Part shown: in pieces, positions 18,466-27,741 of the stretch
How the letters are laid out: each line of letters starts with the position of its first letter
Position numbering within the stretch: the first letter of the stretch is position 1
DNA from: QHXW01 sp035297145
GTDB lineage: Bacteria > Acidobacteriota > Terriglobia > Bryobacterales > Bryobacteraceae
Direction: 5' to 3'
Length of the DNA: 64,000 nucleotides
Assembly: GCA_035297145.1 (NCBI GenBank)
Contig: DATGZN010000093.1
Span: forward strand, 62,001-126,000
Made by a program: the position numbers and the translations under genes
Notes under the pieces: model-generated
Database searches by the model: none
Told to the model about the DNA's origin: nothing
Seen by the model: only the letters and a program-made list of their open reading frames with translations

Positions 18466-19139
18466 CCAACGAACCCGGCGCCCTCAACTACTTTAACTAT
18501 TTCACAGAGATCGAAGAGCATTTTCAACGCGTGCGCGGAACGAGCTTATTTCTGCTCTCGCCGCTCGATTGGGCTCTCATCGAGAGTTGGAAAAACGCGG
18601 GCGTCCCACTCGAAGCGGTGCTGCGTGGCATCGATGTAGCGTTTGAGAAATGGCGCGGCCGCAAAGTAAAAACACAGAAAGTCAATTCGCTGGCATTCTG
18701 CGCGCAGGCGGTGCTGGCGGAAGCGCAGCAGTCAACCACGCCGGCGCCGAACCAGCGGTCATCCAGTCCGTACACGCCCGCGGATCTGCACACCTATCTC
18801 GACACAAACGCAGCGGCGCTGCTCCACGCGGGCTCAGCGTATCATGAGATCGCCGCAGCGCTCGATCGCCTCTCCGCGGAGATCGAGAATCACGCCGGCA
18901 ATCTCGAAGGTCTCGAACAGCACCTGACCGTCCTCGAAGAAAAGATGCTGGCCGTGGCGCGCGCTTCCCAGACAGAAGATGAGTTACTCCAGGCCAGACG
19001 TGATCTCGATAGTGAGCTGCGCCCCTACCGCGGTAAGATGAGCGCGCCGCAGCTATCCATGCTGGAAAAGCAATATTTGGAGCGCCGGCTTCTCGAACGC
19101 CAAAAGTTGCCTCGGCTCAGCCTGTTCTACCTGCGGTGA
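18462..19139 (+). CDS. Conserved-looking hypothetical protein in cofactor operon
   Basis: 225 aa. The start is placed at the GTG that overlaps the coaX stop (GTGA), giving an N-terminus of VTNEPGALNYFNYFTEIEEHFQ. The first 85 residues are helical and tryptophan-containing (LSPLDWALIESWKNAGVPLEAVLRGID), resembling small winged-helix or primase-associated folds. The second half is a charged helical region with coiled-coil character. No catalytic motif is visible. Translational coupling to coaX suggests the same operon, but function is unknown. I have the impression that similar genes follow coaX in other Acidobacteria; that would need a search. Confidence 0.75.
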   Translation: MTNEPGALNYFNYFTEIEEHFQRVRGTSLFLLSPLDWALIESWKNAGVPLEAVLRGIDVAFEKWRGRKVKTQKVNSLAFCAQAVLAEAQQSTTPAPNQRSSSPYTPADLHTYLDTNAAALLHAGSAYHEIAAALDRLSAEIENHAGNLEGLEQHLTVLEEKMLAVARASQTEDELLQARRDLDSELRPYRGKMSAPQLSMLEKQYLERRLLERQKLPRLSLFYLR

Positions 19140-19187
19140 ACTTCAGGGGCGCGATTTGCGTACTATATTCTGAACGGGGAATTGCAT

Positions 19188-19508
19188 ATGTACTGCACTG
19201 GTTGTGGTTTCCAAATGGCCGAAGATGCCGCGTTTTGCTCCAAGTGCGGCAAAGCGACTGGCGCCCCGCCGACTCCACGCGTCACCTCGCCGCGCCGCCT
19301 CTCGCGCCCCATGTATGACAAAAAGATCGCCGGAGTGTGCTCCGGATTCGCGCGTTATCTGGATATGGACGTCACGGTGGTCCGCGTGATCTGGTTGATT
19401 CTCGCCTTCACCACCGGCGCCGGCTTCATCGGATACATCATCGGGTGGATCGCCATGCCGCGCGAAGATGCGCCGCCCGTTGCCGTCGTGCAACCCACCG
19501 CTACGTAA
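19188..19508 (+). CDS. PspC-domain protein with N-terminal zinc ribbon
   Basis: 106 aa. The N-terminal CxxC...CxxC zinc ribbon (CTGCGF...CSKCGK, residues 2-20) is joined to a PspC domain (about 38-95) with KKIAGVCSGFARYLDMDVTVVRV and a hydrophobic membrane segment, IWLILAFTTGAGFIGYIIGWIAMP. PspC-type proteins sit in the inner membrane and take part in envelope-stress responses. The ATG at 19188 has a GGGGA site; the TTG two codons earlier is less likely. The 3' end overlaps the convergent amidohydrolase gene by 8 bp. Confidence 0.9.
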   Translation: MYCTGCGFQMAEDAAFCSKCGKATGAPPTPRVTSPRRLSRPMYDKKIAGVCSGFARYLDMDVTVVRVIWLILAFTTGAGFIGYIIGWIAMPREDAPPVAVVQPTAT

Positions 19509-20391
19509 ATTTCCACACTCGTTCGACCGTCCGGCTCAGCATCCAGCTCTTGTCTTCGTCGTTCAGAAATTTCATTTCGTCGCGCACCATCGCGAGCGCC
19601 CTCGCGTAACTGCAGTGCGCCTCTACCATCGGCCAGTCCGTGCCCCACATCAGGCGCTGCGGCCCGAATGCGTCATAAAGCTTTTTCACCTGCTCCTGCG
19701 CATCCGGGTACGGATACGGCTGTTTCGAAACCGACCACGTGTGCGACACCTTCACGAACACGTTCGGGTAGCGCGACAGCGCCAGCAATTTCTTGAGTTC
19801 GTCGGGCCGATCAGACGGGCAATCCGCCATGTGATCGATCACCACGGTGAGATCCGGGAACTTCTCCACAAGTGCAGCGATATCCGGAAGCCGTCTGGTA
19901 CCCGTCAGAATGTTCATCGACGCCTTCAGATCATGGCATCGCTTCCATAGCGGTGGCATCAGCGGCCCGCGAACCCAATCGCCGGTTGCATCTTCCGCCG
20001 GGCTCAACCGCACCCCCTGAAATCCCTGCTCCTGAACCAGCCGCGAAAGGTCATCCGGCGCGGCCGCGCTTTCAGGATTCACGCGCGCCACACCGCGAAA
20101 GTACTGCGGATACTGCCGCAGCACATCCGCCGCATAACTGTTATCCCACCGATAGTAGATCACTTGTATAAGCACTGTGCGCGCAACGCCATTGGCTCGC
20201 ATCAGTGCCAATAGCATCTCCGGCGTGGCATCCTTCTCGGGCGGGTTCTTGGTTTCCCCCGCCCACGGATAGCGCGGGTCGTGCTTCCAAACATGCACAT
20301 GCGGATCGATGATCGGATATTTGTTATCGAGCATAACGGGCGAAGCAAGCGCGGCAATTGCCTGGCGGCGAGTCAGCATCTCGTGAACCAT
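19501..20391 (-). CDS. Amidohydrolase family 2 (fuconolactonase-like TIM-barrel hydrolase)
   Basis: 296 aa. Metal-dependent TIM-barrel hydrolase with the N-terminal HxH motif IIDPHVHVW, a central VIDHMAD and the late aspartate in LMWGTDWPM. These fit the L-fucono-1,5-lactonase/4-sulfomuconolactone hydrolase group. An N-terminal twin-arginine-like segment (LTRRQAIAALASPV) suggests it may be exported, though the hydrophobic stretch is short. A second ATG four codons in (MLTRRQ) could be the true start. It converges on the PspC gene with an 8-bp overlap and is divergent from the DedA gene. The substrate is unknown. Confidence 0.85.
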   Translation of the reverse strand: MVHEMLTRRQAIAALASPVMLDNKYPIIDPHVHVWKHDPRYPWAGETKNPPEKDATPEMLLALMRANGVARTVLIQVIYYRWDNSYAADVLRQYPQYFRGVARVNPESAAAPDDLSRLVQEQGFQGVRLSPAEDATGDWVRGPLMPPLWKRCHDLKASMNILTGTRRLPDIAALVEKFPDLTVVIDHMADCPSDRPDELKKLLALSRYPNVFVKVSHTWSVSKQPYPYPDAQEQVKKLYDAFGPQRLMWGTDWPMVEAHCSYARALAMVRDEMKFLNDEDKSWMLSRTVERVWKFT

Positions 20392-20412
20392 TTTCGCTCA
20401 AGGTTAGAATGA

Positions 20413-20997
20413 ATGTTGCTCAGAAACATCGCGAACTTTCTCGTCGCTGTCGGGCCGTGGGGACTACTGGCGCTCGCCTTTCTCGATTCCTGCGGTGTTC
20501 CGATCGCTAACGCGCTGGACGCTTACCTGGTATTCCTGGCGGTCAAGGAGCCGGACCGCGCTTACCTGTACGCAGCGATCTCAGTGGCCGGTTCGGTAAT
20601 CGGCAACGCGGCTCTGTTCCTGATCGCGCGTCACGGCGGCCGGCGTTTTCTGCAACGCGTCGAGCACGGCCGCTCCCAACGCTTCCGCCGCTGGTTCGAT
20701 CGCTTCGGCCTGGTTACGGTGTTCGTGCCCGCTATTATGCCCGTTCCCATGCCGCTCAAAGTCTTCGTGATTTGCGCGGGAGCCCTTAACACGCCTCTAC
20801 TTACGTTTCTGCTGGTGATTCTGCTGGCGCGGATTCCCCGCTATTTCGGTGAAGCCTGGCTTGGCGTGCGGTTGGGAAAGGAATCCACCACTTTTTTGCG
20901 AACGCATGTCTGGCAATTCATCATCGCCGCCATCGCGCTGTTCCTCGTGCTGTCCCTGTTGATCGTAGTCAGCGAACGCTCGCGCCGCCGGCGCTAA
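20413..20997 (+). CDS. DedA/VTT-domain membrane protein
   Basis: 194-aa polytopic membrane protein of the DedA/SNARE-associated (VTT) family, which includes polyprenyl-phosphate and phospholipid flippases. Typical features are the N-terminal GPWGLLALAFLDSCGVPI, the re-entrant region with RFLQRVEHGRSQRFRRWFDRFG and ...VFVPAIMPVPMPLKVFVICAGAL, and a C-terminal helix. It resembles the YqaA-like short branch. The start ATG is 21 bp from the divergent amidohydrolase gene. The last 4 bp overlap the convergent oxidoreductase gene. Substrate not deducible. Confidence 0.88.
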   Translation: MLLRNIANFLVAVGPWGLLALAFLDSCGVPIANALDAYLVFLAVKEPDRAYLYAAISVAGSVIGNAALFLIARHGGRRFLQRVEHGRSQRFRRWFDRFGLVTVFVPAIMPVPMPLKVFVICAGALNTPLLTFLLVILLARIPRYFGEAWLGVRLGKESTTFLRTHVWQFIIAAIALFLVLSLLIVVSERSRRRR

Positions 20998-22166
20998 GCT
21001 TCCATCTTCCGCGCACTCGCATTCCACTTCAAACGCCGCCCCGACCGCATCGACTCCACCGCCATGGCCAACACTACGCTCGCTTGCTGGCCCATCTCGA
21101 CCGTGGCATTTGGATCTTTTCGCGACCGTACGCATTCCATGAAGTTGCGGATGTGCGCCCGGGTGGCACCCTCAAAACTACCCGGCTGCTTCTTCTCGAT
21201 GGTGGGAAACATCTCCACGGCATCGCTTTGCAGGTATTGCGCGTAACTTTCACGCCCCATGTCGAGCCGCGCTTTCGATCCGTGAAACTGCATGAGTTGG
21301 TCGTTCGCCGGTGCATAATGCATGGCTTTGTAGCCAACCGTGAACACCGCGAGATAATTTTCCGGATAGTTGATCGCCATCGACGTCGTCTCCGGAATCT
21401 CGGCGCCCTCCAGGTTCACGAACCCACCGGCACAAGTGACTGTGAGCGGATACGAGGAATTCATGAACCAGTGAATGGCGTCGATCACGTGTGCCGCCTG
21501 CCCCACCATCAAGCCGCCCGAGTAATCGTAGAAGTAGTACCAGTTGAAAAAGCGCGTCGCATCGGCGTGATGGCGCGGTGCCGGGCCCAGCCACTGGTTC
21601 CAATCCAGCTTGCCGGCAAGCTGCGTCTGGCTCAGGCTCTTCTGATGGTTCAACCACCAGGCGTTCACCAGCCGCACTTCTCCCACCCGGTCCATCAGCG
21701 CCTTGCCCTCTTGGAATACGTCGTAGCTGCGGCGCTGCGTGCCCACCTGCACCACCCGCTTGGTCCGCCGCACGGCTTCGATCACGCGAAACCCATCGTC
21801 GATGACGTGGACCATGGGCTTCTCGACGTACACGTCCTTCCCGGCTTCCACGGCGTCGATCACCATCTGGGCATGCCAGTGATCCGGCGTCGCGATCACC
21901 ACGACGTCGATGGATTTGTCCTCGAGCAGGCTCTTGTAGTTGTCGTACGCTTTGGCGCCCGTGGACGCGGCTTTCAAACCCTTTTGTAAATTGGGTTCAT
22001 AGACATCGCAAACCGCCGCCATCTCGACGCCCAGTTCTTTGAAATTGGCGGTCAGAAACTGGCCCCGGCCGCCGCTGCCGATAACGCCCCCGCGGATGTG
22101 ATCGTTCGCCCCCGCCATTCGCGCCGCGGAGATGGCAGTAGATAGCAGAAAAGTTCGCCGCTGCAT
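20994..22166 (-). CDS. Gfo/Idh/MocA-family oxidoreductase, Tat-exported
   Basis: 390 aa from the ATG of MQRRTFLLSTAIS, a twin-arginine signal; a longer frame adds 30 residues without a signal and is rejected. The NAD(P)-binding Rossmann start is GGVIGSGGRGQF. DVVVIATPDHWHAQMVIDA and the catalytic-site motif DVYVEKPM are the classic Gfo/Idh features. The C-terminal alpha/beta domain holds the substrate. Exported members of this family are numerous in Acidobacteria and Planctomycetes and are thought to act on sugars with a tightly bound cofactor. The 3' end overlaps the convergent DedA gene by 4 bp. Confidence 0.92.
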   Translation of the reverse strand: MQRRTFLLSTAISAARMAGANDHIRGGVIGSGGRGQFLTANFKELGVEMAAVCDVYEPNLQKGLKAASTGAKAYDNYKSLLEDKSIDVVVIATPDHWHAQMVIDAVEAGKDVYVEKPMVHVIDDGFRVIEAVRRTKRVVQVGTQRRSYDVFQEGKALMDRVGEVRLVNAWWLNHQKSLSQTQLAGKLDWNQWLGPAPRHHADATRFFNWYYFYDYSGGLMVGQAAHVIDAIHWFMNSSYPLTVTCAGGFVNLEGAEIPETTSMAINYPENYLAVFTVGYKAMHYAPANDQLMQFHGSKARLDMGRESYAQYLQSDAVEMFPTIEKKQPGSFEGATRAHIRNFMECVRSRKDPNATVEMGQQASVVLAMAVESMRSGRRLKWNASARKMEA

Positions 22167-22215
22167 GCCCAAGAGTGTATCGCTAATCTCGCCTTTGCAG
22201 CCGCCTTGCTGAGCC

Positions 22216-22265
22216 CCGACCAAAGGGAGTGGTCGGCCGTTGTAGGGGCCGGACACGTCCGGCCC
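22216..22265. repeat. Two adjacent palindromic (REP-like) hairpins between genes
   Basis: CCGACC/GGTCGG (22216-22221 with 22231-22236) and GGGCCGGAC/GTCCGGCCC (22246-22254 with 22257-22265) form two stem-loops between the Gfo/Idh start and the permease stop. No T-tract is present on either strand. They look like dispersed REP-type elements rather than intrinsic terminators, but may shield the 3' end of the permease mRNA. Confidence 0.55.
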
Positions 22266-22266
22266 T

Positions 22267-24687
22267 TCATTCCGACCGCAGCGTCACCGCCGGATTCGTG
22301 CCCGCCGCACGCCGTGCCGGAACGTAAGTCGCAAGCAGCGCAACCGCCGCGAGCACGCATCCCGCCATCGCCAGCGTGAACACGTCATTCGGCTTCACGC
22401 CGAACAGCAGCGATTCCAAATAGCGTGTCGTGGCCAATGCCCCGGCGGTTCCGGCCATAACTCCTGTACATAACGGCCCAAGTGCTCCGCGTAACACCAG
22501 CCGCGAAACGTCCCCCGGCGCCGCCCCCAGCGCCATGCGCACGCCGATCTCCCGCGTCCGTTGCGCCACAGTCCAGGATGCCACGCCGTAAACGCCAACC
22601 GCCGCCATCGCCAGCGCCAACGCCGAGAAAATCGCCATTATGAGCGTCTGGAATCGCGGCCGCGCCAGCGATTCCGCCAGTTGCTGGGGCATGGTCTGCA
22701 CCGTAACGGGGAGCGTCTTGTCGAGAGCGCGTAACTCCTCGCGCAGCAGCGCCGCGGTGTCTCGCGGATTGGCTACGGTCCTCACGATCAGCGACGGTAC
22801 TTCCAGCTCCGGTTCCTGTGTGAGCGGCGAAAAAGCCTCTGGCTGCGACGCCGACCGGATGCCGTCGTTCTTCTCGTCGCCGACAACTCCCACGACGGTT
22901 TTCCACTGGAAATCGGGCCGCAGCCCTCCGATGCGCTTGCCGATCGGGTCTTCTCCGGGGAAATACCGCCGCGTCAGAGCCTGATTCACAATCATAACCT
23001 CGGGCGCACTCGCGGTATCGCTCGCGGTGAAGGTGCGCCCGCTAAGGAGCGGAATTCCCATCGTCCGGAAGTAACCCGGACTGACTCCGCGCCGGATCAT
23101 GTTGTCTCCACGGTGGCCCATCTCCGGCAAAGGACGGTCTTCTCGTGTAAATGTCTGAATTCCGCCGTTGTCCTCCGGTGGAAGAGAATCCGCCACCGCC
23201 GCCGAAACTACGCCCGGGATTCTCGTGGCACGTTCGAGCGCGGCATCGAGTAACTCGCCCTGGTGCGAGCGCTTCGCATAAGAGGTTCCCTGCACCGGAA
23301 TGGACGCCACCACCACTCTTTCCGCCTGAAATCCCAACGGCACATTCTCCAGCCGCCACAAACTTTCCATCAGCAACGCCGCTCCGGCAAGCAGCACCAT
23401 CGAGAACGCAATCTCGGCCGTCAGCAGCGCTCCGCGCAACGAGCGCCGGCTGCCCGAGCGGCCGCTATTCCCCAGCTTGAGTGTCTCGATCAGATCCGTC
23501 CGCAGTGCCGCCAGAACGGGCGCCAGTCCGAACAGCACGCTTGCCGCGATGGAAACCAGCCCCGCAAACACCAGCACGCGAAAGTTCACGGCAACCTCGT
23601 CGATGTGCGGAATGTCCGCGGGCAAAAGATGCGCCGGCGCCCGCAATCCGACCAACGCCAACAACGCCCCGAAGGCGCCGCCCGCGAGGCCAATCAGCAC
23701 GCTCTCTGTGAACAACTGCCGCACCAGCCGCAGCCGGCCCGCGCCCAGCGCCGCCCGCACGGCAATCTCCTTCGCGCGGCCCGCAGCTCTCGCGAGCATC
23801 ACATGTGCCACGTTCGCGCAGGCAATCAGCAGCACAAATCCCACGGCTCCGGCAAGGATCAGCAGACCCATCCGCACATCGCGTACCTGGTGCAGATGGA
23901 GGGGAACTATTCGAAGCTGCACGTCATTCCGGTAAAACCATTTGTACTGGGCGCGAATGTGGGCGAAAATCGTTTCCAAATCCGCGCGCGCCTCGGCCAG
24001 CGTGACGCCCGGCTTCAATCTGCCGATGCCGCGCCATGTCCGCATGTCCTTGCCGTGCTGGAGAGCCGCATTGCCCATGGGCAGCGGCGTAAACATATCC
24101 ACTTTTTCTTCTTCCGGAAATCGAAAGGTCGAGGGCATCACGCCGATAACCGTGTACGGCTCGCCGTCCAGCGCGATCCGCTTCCCCACGGCGCCCGCAT
24201 CGCCACCGAAAACGCGCTGCCACAAACCAAAAGACAGAATGGCCACGTTGGCCGTCTCCGGCCGCGATTCATCATCGCGAAAGGCTCGCCCGAGCAACGG
24301 CTGCACCTCGAGCGTCGGGAAGAAGCTGGGGGAGAGACGCGTCGCAGTCGCGCGAACGGATCCGTCCCCGGCATCCAGTTTCAGCGTGTTCAACCCGTGC
24401 GGATAAGCCGCCATGCTCGCGAAAGTGTGATTCTCGCGCGCAAACTGCGCGAAATCCGCGCTGACCAGCGTCTCCAGCTTGATGCTGGGAAAATAACTGG
24501 CCACCGACACCAGCCGTTCCGGCTCCACATACGGCAGCGGCCGGATCAGCACCGGATCGAGCACGCTGAAAATCGCCGTCGTGCCCCCGATGCCGAGCGC
24601 CAGGGTAGCGATCGCCACCGTGGCGAAGCCTGGATTGAGCCGCAGCGTGCGCGCGGCGTACCGCAGGTCAAACAGGAAATCGCGCAT
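22267..24687 (-). CDS. MacB/FtsX-type ABC permease of the ADOP family
   Basis: 806 aa. Two MacB/FtsX permease units in one chain: an N-terminal membrane helix with SVLDPVLIRPLP, a first periplasmic core domain, three helices near 275-420 (VGFVLLIACANVAHVMLARAAGR), a helix restart, a second core domain, and a final three-helix block (ALALAMAAVGVYGVASWTVAQRTREIGVRMALG). The duplicated layout is typical of the 'acidobacterial duplicated orphan permease' type. No ATPase or fusion-protein gene is adjacent. It lacks the soluble N-terminal prefix present in the paralogue at 30390. Substrate unknown. Confidence 0.92.
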   Translation of the reverse strand: MRDFLFDLRYAARTLRLNPGFATVAIATLALGIGGTTAIFSVLDPVLIRPLPYVEPERLVSVASYFPSIKLETLVSADFAQFARENHTFASMAAYPHGLNTLKLDAGDGSVRATATRLSPSFFPTLEVQPLLGRAFRDDESRPETANVAILSFGLWQRVFGGDAGAVGKRIALDGEPYTVIGVMPSTFRFPEEEKVDMFTPLPMGNAALQHGKDMRTWRGIGRLKPGVTLAEARADLETIFAHIRAQYKWFYRNDVQLRIVPLHLHQVRDVRMGLLILAGAVGFVLLIACANVAHVMLARAAGRAKEIAVRAALGAGRLRLVRQLFTESVLIGLAGGAFGALLALVGLRAPAHLLPADIPHIDEVAVNFRVLVFAGLVSIAASVLFGLAPVLAALRTDLIETLKLGNSGRSGSRRSLRGALLTAEIAFSMVLLAGAALLMESLWRLENVPLGFQAERVVVASIPVQGTSYAKRSHQGELLDAALERATRIPGVVSAAVADSLPPEDNGGIQTFTREDRPLPEMGHRGDNMIRRGVSPGYFRTMGIPLLSGRTFTASDTASAPEVMIVNQALTRRYFPGEDPIGKRIGGLRPDFQWKTVVGVVGDEKNDGIRSASQPEAFSPLTQEPELEVPSLIVRTVANPRDTAALLREELRALDKTLPVTVQTMPQQLAESLARPRFQTLIMAIFSALALAMAAVGVYGVASWTVAQRTREIGVRMALGAAPGDVSRLVLRGALGPLCTGVMAGTAGALATTRYLESLLFGVKPNDVFTLAMAGCVLAAVALLATYVPARRAAGTNPAVTLRSE

Positions 24688-24775
24688 GAGCCATTAGAAC
24701 CCATTGCCAGCGGCTTGGTTCCGAAAAACGGGCCACCACTATTCAGAGTTGTGCGTATGATACCCTGACCCTACA

Positions 24776-25414
24776 GTGGCCACCGATCTGATCGAAATCG
24801 ATCCGGAACAGCCTAAACCCGAGGCGATTGAGCGCGCGGCCTCCGCGGTACGGCGGGGCAAAGTGATCGCCATCCCGACGGACGCGCTCTATACGCTGGT
24901 TGCCGACCCGTTCAATCTGCGTGCCGTCAACCGCGTCTTCTTCGCCAAAGGCCGCGAAATCCACCGCTCGCTGCCCCTGCTGGTCGCCGACATCACCATG
25001 GTCGAAGAACTCGCCAAGGACCTTTCCAACCGCTTTTTTCTCCTGGCCCGGCGCTTCTGGCCCGGTCCCCTGACGTTGATCGTTACCGCCTCGGAAAAGT
25101 TGCCGCTCAAGATCACCGGCAACACAGGACGTCTGGCGGTCCGGCAATCGAAATCCACTGTCGCGAACGCTCTCGTCACCGCTCTTGGCCAGCCGCTCAT
25201 CTCGACCAGCGCCAACATCTCCGGCCACCCAACTTGCCGCAGCGGCATCGAAGTCTTCGGCATGATGGATGGGCGCGTCGACCTGGTGATCGATGGCGGC
25301 GCCTGCTCCGGCGCCGGCGCGACGACGGTTGACGTGACGGAACCGGTGTGGAAGCTCATCAAGCAGGGCGCGATCGACGAGAAGGAAATCGCCGATTGCT
25401 TGCAGTCTTTGTAG
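24776..25414 (+). CDS. Sua5/YciO/YrdC-family threonylcarbamoyl-AMP synthase-like protein
   Basis: 212 aa from GTG. YrdC domain (about 15-200) with GKVIAIPTDALYTLVADPF, AKGREIHRSLPLLVA and PLISTSANISG, which form the ATP/threonine/bicarbonate pocket. The family makes threonylcarbamoyl-AMP for t6A modification of ANN-decoding tRNAs. The usual KxR plus SxN pattern appears as KGR and SAN. It stands alone between the permease and the convergent panE gene. A YciO-like role is a possible alternative to the true TsaC activity. Confidence 0.88.
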   Translation: MATDLIEIDPEQPKPEAIERAASAVRRGKVIAIPTDALYTLVADPFNLRAVNRVFFAKGREIHRSLPLLVADITMVEELAKDLSNRFFLLARRFWPGPLTLIVTASEKLPLKITGNTGRLAVRQSKSTVANALVTALGQPLISTSANISGHPTCRSGIEVFGMMDGRVDLVIDGGACSGAGATTVDVTEPVWKLIKQGAIDEKEIADCLQSL

Positions 25415-25477
25415 AAGCTGCAATTCGGGGACTGGCTTCGAAATTCCAGCGGTGCCCTCTCGAAGGATCAGTAGAGC

Positions 25478-26404
25478 TCATTGCGGAATTTCGTTGCCTG
25501 TCCCCGAATTGCCCTCCAGCAGCTTAACCAGCGCATGTAGAGTCTGATTGGCGGGCGTCGCGACACCTAGCTCGGCGCCCCGCCTGACGATGTAACCGTT
25601 GAGAGAATCGATTTCCGTCCGGTTTCCGCGCGCGATGTCCTGCGCCGTGGATGACGTGGCCTCGGCCATGGCATCACCGATTTTCCACACGGCTTCTATC
25701 AGGTCCACGTCGGGCAGCCGGACACCCCCGGCGCGCGCGACGGCAATGGCTTCCTCCGTGACCCGCCTCATCAAGTCCCGCGTCAAATGATCCCGAACGA
25801 GTGCCGCGTACTTCGCCCGTCCCAATGCAGAAATCGCGTTGTACGCGCAGTTGATGATCATTTTCGTCCAAAGCTCGCCCTCGACATTCTCTGAAATCCG
25901 GCATGGAACCTCAGCTTGCTCGAACATTGTTGCAAGGTCTGCGAGACTCCGTTGCAGACGATCGTTTCCCCAAATATCCCCAATCACCAGATCGCCTCGT
26001 CCCGAATGCTTCACACGTCCCGGAGCGGTCATGGCCGCGGCCACATAAACCACTGCAGGAATCGCTTCGACACCGGTGGCCGCCCGGATGCGCGAAACAT
26101 TGTCCACACCGTTTTGTAGGCTGATAGTGAGGGCTTCCGGACGGAGTAGTTTTGCGGCTTGTTCCGTGTCGACAATCTTGACACAGAACAGCACGATGTC
26201 CGCATCGCGCGCCGCGCTCACATCGGTCGATGCCGAGATCGGAATCCGCTCCTGGAAGCGTAGTCCGTCGAGGAAAAGCCCGTTAGCGTTGATCGCCTCG
26301 ACGTGCCGTGCGCGCCCGATGAGAGTGACAGGCACTCCCGCCCCCGCCAGCATACCGCCGAAATAGCACCCCACCGCCCCCGCGCCCAGAACGGCTACTG
26401 ACAC
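25478..26404 (-). CDS. panE: 2-dehydropantoate 2-reductase
   Basis: 308 aa. NADPH-dependent reduction of ketopantoate to pantoate in pantothenate/CoA synthesis. The Rossmann motif GAGAVGCYFGGMLA is at the N-terminus. The catalytic lysine and asparagine lie in ELWTKMIINCAYNAISAL, and the substrate-binding end has TEIDSLNGYIVRRGAELG. Length is normal. It is head-to-tail with the acyltransferase-like gene (7-bp gap) on the minus strand and convergent with yrdC. PanE homologues with other 2-keto acid substrates exist, so specificity is likely but not certain. Confidence 0.9.
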   Translation of the reverse strand: MSVAVLGAGAVGCYFGGMLAGAGVPVTLIGRARHVEAINANGLFLDGLRFQERIPISASTDVSAARDADIVLFCVKIVDTEQAAKLLRPEALTISLQNGVDNVSRIRAATGVEAIPAVVYVAAAMTAPGRVKHSGRGDLVIGDIWGNDRLQRSLADLATMFEQAEVPCRISENVEGELWTKMIINCAYNAISALGRAKYAALVRDHLTRDLMRRVTEEAIAVARAGGVRLPDVDLIEAVWKIGDAMAEATSSTAQDIARGNRTEIDSLNGYIVRRGAELGVATPANQTLHALVKLLEGNSGTGNEIPQ

Positions 26405-26411
26405 CTGTTTT

Positions 26412-27635
26412 TCAGATCCTCAAGAACAACTTCCGCCGGTACATCCAATACAGGATCAGCCAGTACGTGAACAGCACCGCCGCGCCCAGCAGGAACGGCT
26501 CCGTCCCGATGCCGAAAATCTGGAAGGGCTTCTCGCCCAGATGGGTCAGGAACGAATGGAAGATGAATTGGGCAAACAGGTGCGCAATCAGGTAGGCCGC
26601 GATCGAGTTCATGCCGATCACCACTAGCGGGAACGCCCACTTGCGGTAGCCCTTCACGTCCTCAATCCAACTGAAGATCGCCAGGTACAGGAAGCAGAGC
26701 CCGCCGCTGAACAGCACCCAGCCCGGCGTCCAGATGCGCTTCACTACCGGGCAGATGCCGGTAAAATGCAAAAAAGCGCCGGCCGCGATTCCGATCACGC
26801 CTGCCACAAACATTTTTTTCACCGGCACTTTCGGCGCGGCTTCCCGCAGCCAGCGCCCGGCAATCAGGCCCAGGATCATCGTCCCGAGCGTTGGAATGAA
26901 GCTGAGCGTCAGATATCCGCCGTCATTCGCCACGAACGGCTTCACGCGCGGAAAGAGGTTTAAGAACCACTGGTCGAAGGCGTTCCCGAGGTTGCTGTTT
27001 TTGTCCCAATGTGCGGCCAAACCTGTGTAGTGCTGCCAGTTGGGCGGAACGAATACGGCCTGCCAGTTGAAGTTCGCGCCCGGCGCAGGATACAGCGCCC
27101 ACGCCAGCCAGTAACCTGTCAGAATCGCGGCGAGCGCTCCCCATTGCCAACGCGCCGGCCGGAAACCTAACAAAAACAAGAACGGATAGCCCATCCCGAT
27201 CTGCGACAGCGTGTCCTCAAACGTGAAATTGGTGATAGAGCTGTGCGTCGAGCGCAGAAACACGCCGAGAAATATGAGCACCAATGACCGCCAAAGCGCG
27301 TGCCCGAACATCTTCCCGAAAGTGCCGCCCTTTGCGAGCCGGCTCGCGATCGAGTACGGCAACGCCACGCCAACCAGAAAAGAAAAGCCCGGCTGGATGG
27401 TATCGTGAAGAGAGCAGCCCGCCCACGTCACGTGCGTCTGGTTCCAGCCCAGGAAAGCCCAGAACCAGTTGCCGGGGTAAGCGGCGGCCACGCGGGCCAG
27501 CTCCAATACTTCAGCCATCATCAGGAGCATCACGAAACCGCGGTAAGTATCCACCGCAATATTGCGGGGAATCGGTTGCGGAATGCGGATAGACTGTTGT
27601 GCCGCTACGGACGCGGATTCAACGGTTGTTGCCAA
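26412..27635 (-). CDS. HGSNAT/DUF5009-type membrane acyltransferase-like protein
   Basis: 407 aa from a TTG start chosen because GGAGG lies seven bases upstream; longer in-frame starts lack a site. About ten hydrophobic helices. The N-terminal signature IAVDTYRGFVMLLMMAEVLE and the H-bearing loop WAGCSLHDTIQPGFSFLVGVALPYS resemble the heparan-alpha-glucosaminide N-acetyltransferase/YeiB-like family, which moves acetyl groups across the membrane. C-terminal FPLVVIGMNSIAAYLIAHL is also typical. A paralogue is at 45655-46827. The acceptor is unknown; cell-envelope sugars are a plausible guess. Confidence 0.82.
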   Translation of the reverse strand: MATTVESASVAAQQSIRIPQPIPRNIAVDTYRGFVMLLMMAEVLELARVAAAYPGNWFWAFLGWNQTHVTWAGCSLHDTIQPGFSFLVGVALPYSIASRLAKGGTFGKMFGHALWRSLVLIFLGVFLRSTHSSITNFTFEDTLSQIGMGYPFLFLLGFRPARWQWGALAAILTGYWLAWALYPAPGANFNWQAVFVPPNWQHYTGLAAHWDKNSNLGNAFDQWFLNLFPRVKPFVANDGGYLTLSFIPTLGTMILGLIAGRWLREAAPKVPVKKMFVAGVIGIAAGAFLHFTGICPVVKRIWTPGWVLFSGGLCFLYLAIFSWIEDVKGYRKWAFPLVVIGMNSIAAYLIAHLFAQFIFHSFLTHLGEKPFQIFGIGTEPFLLGAAVLFTYWLILYWMYRRKLFLRI

Positions 27636-27741
27636 GGGCCACCTCCGGCACCACTTAGCGTAGTCGCTGCGGGGGAGGGAACGCAAGCGGCGTAATGGTG
27701 GCTCGCTGTGTTACGTCTAACATGAAGGATCAGGCGCCCAG

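Noticed and set aside
24756..24761. TATGAT as yrdC -10 promoter
   Set aside because: No -35 at a reasonable distance; left out as unsupported.
23263..24768. 501-codon open frame opposite the ADOP permease
   Set aside because: Arginine/histidine-rich composition typical of a shadow frame; the permease is certain.
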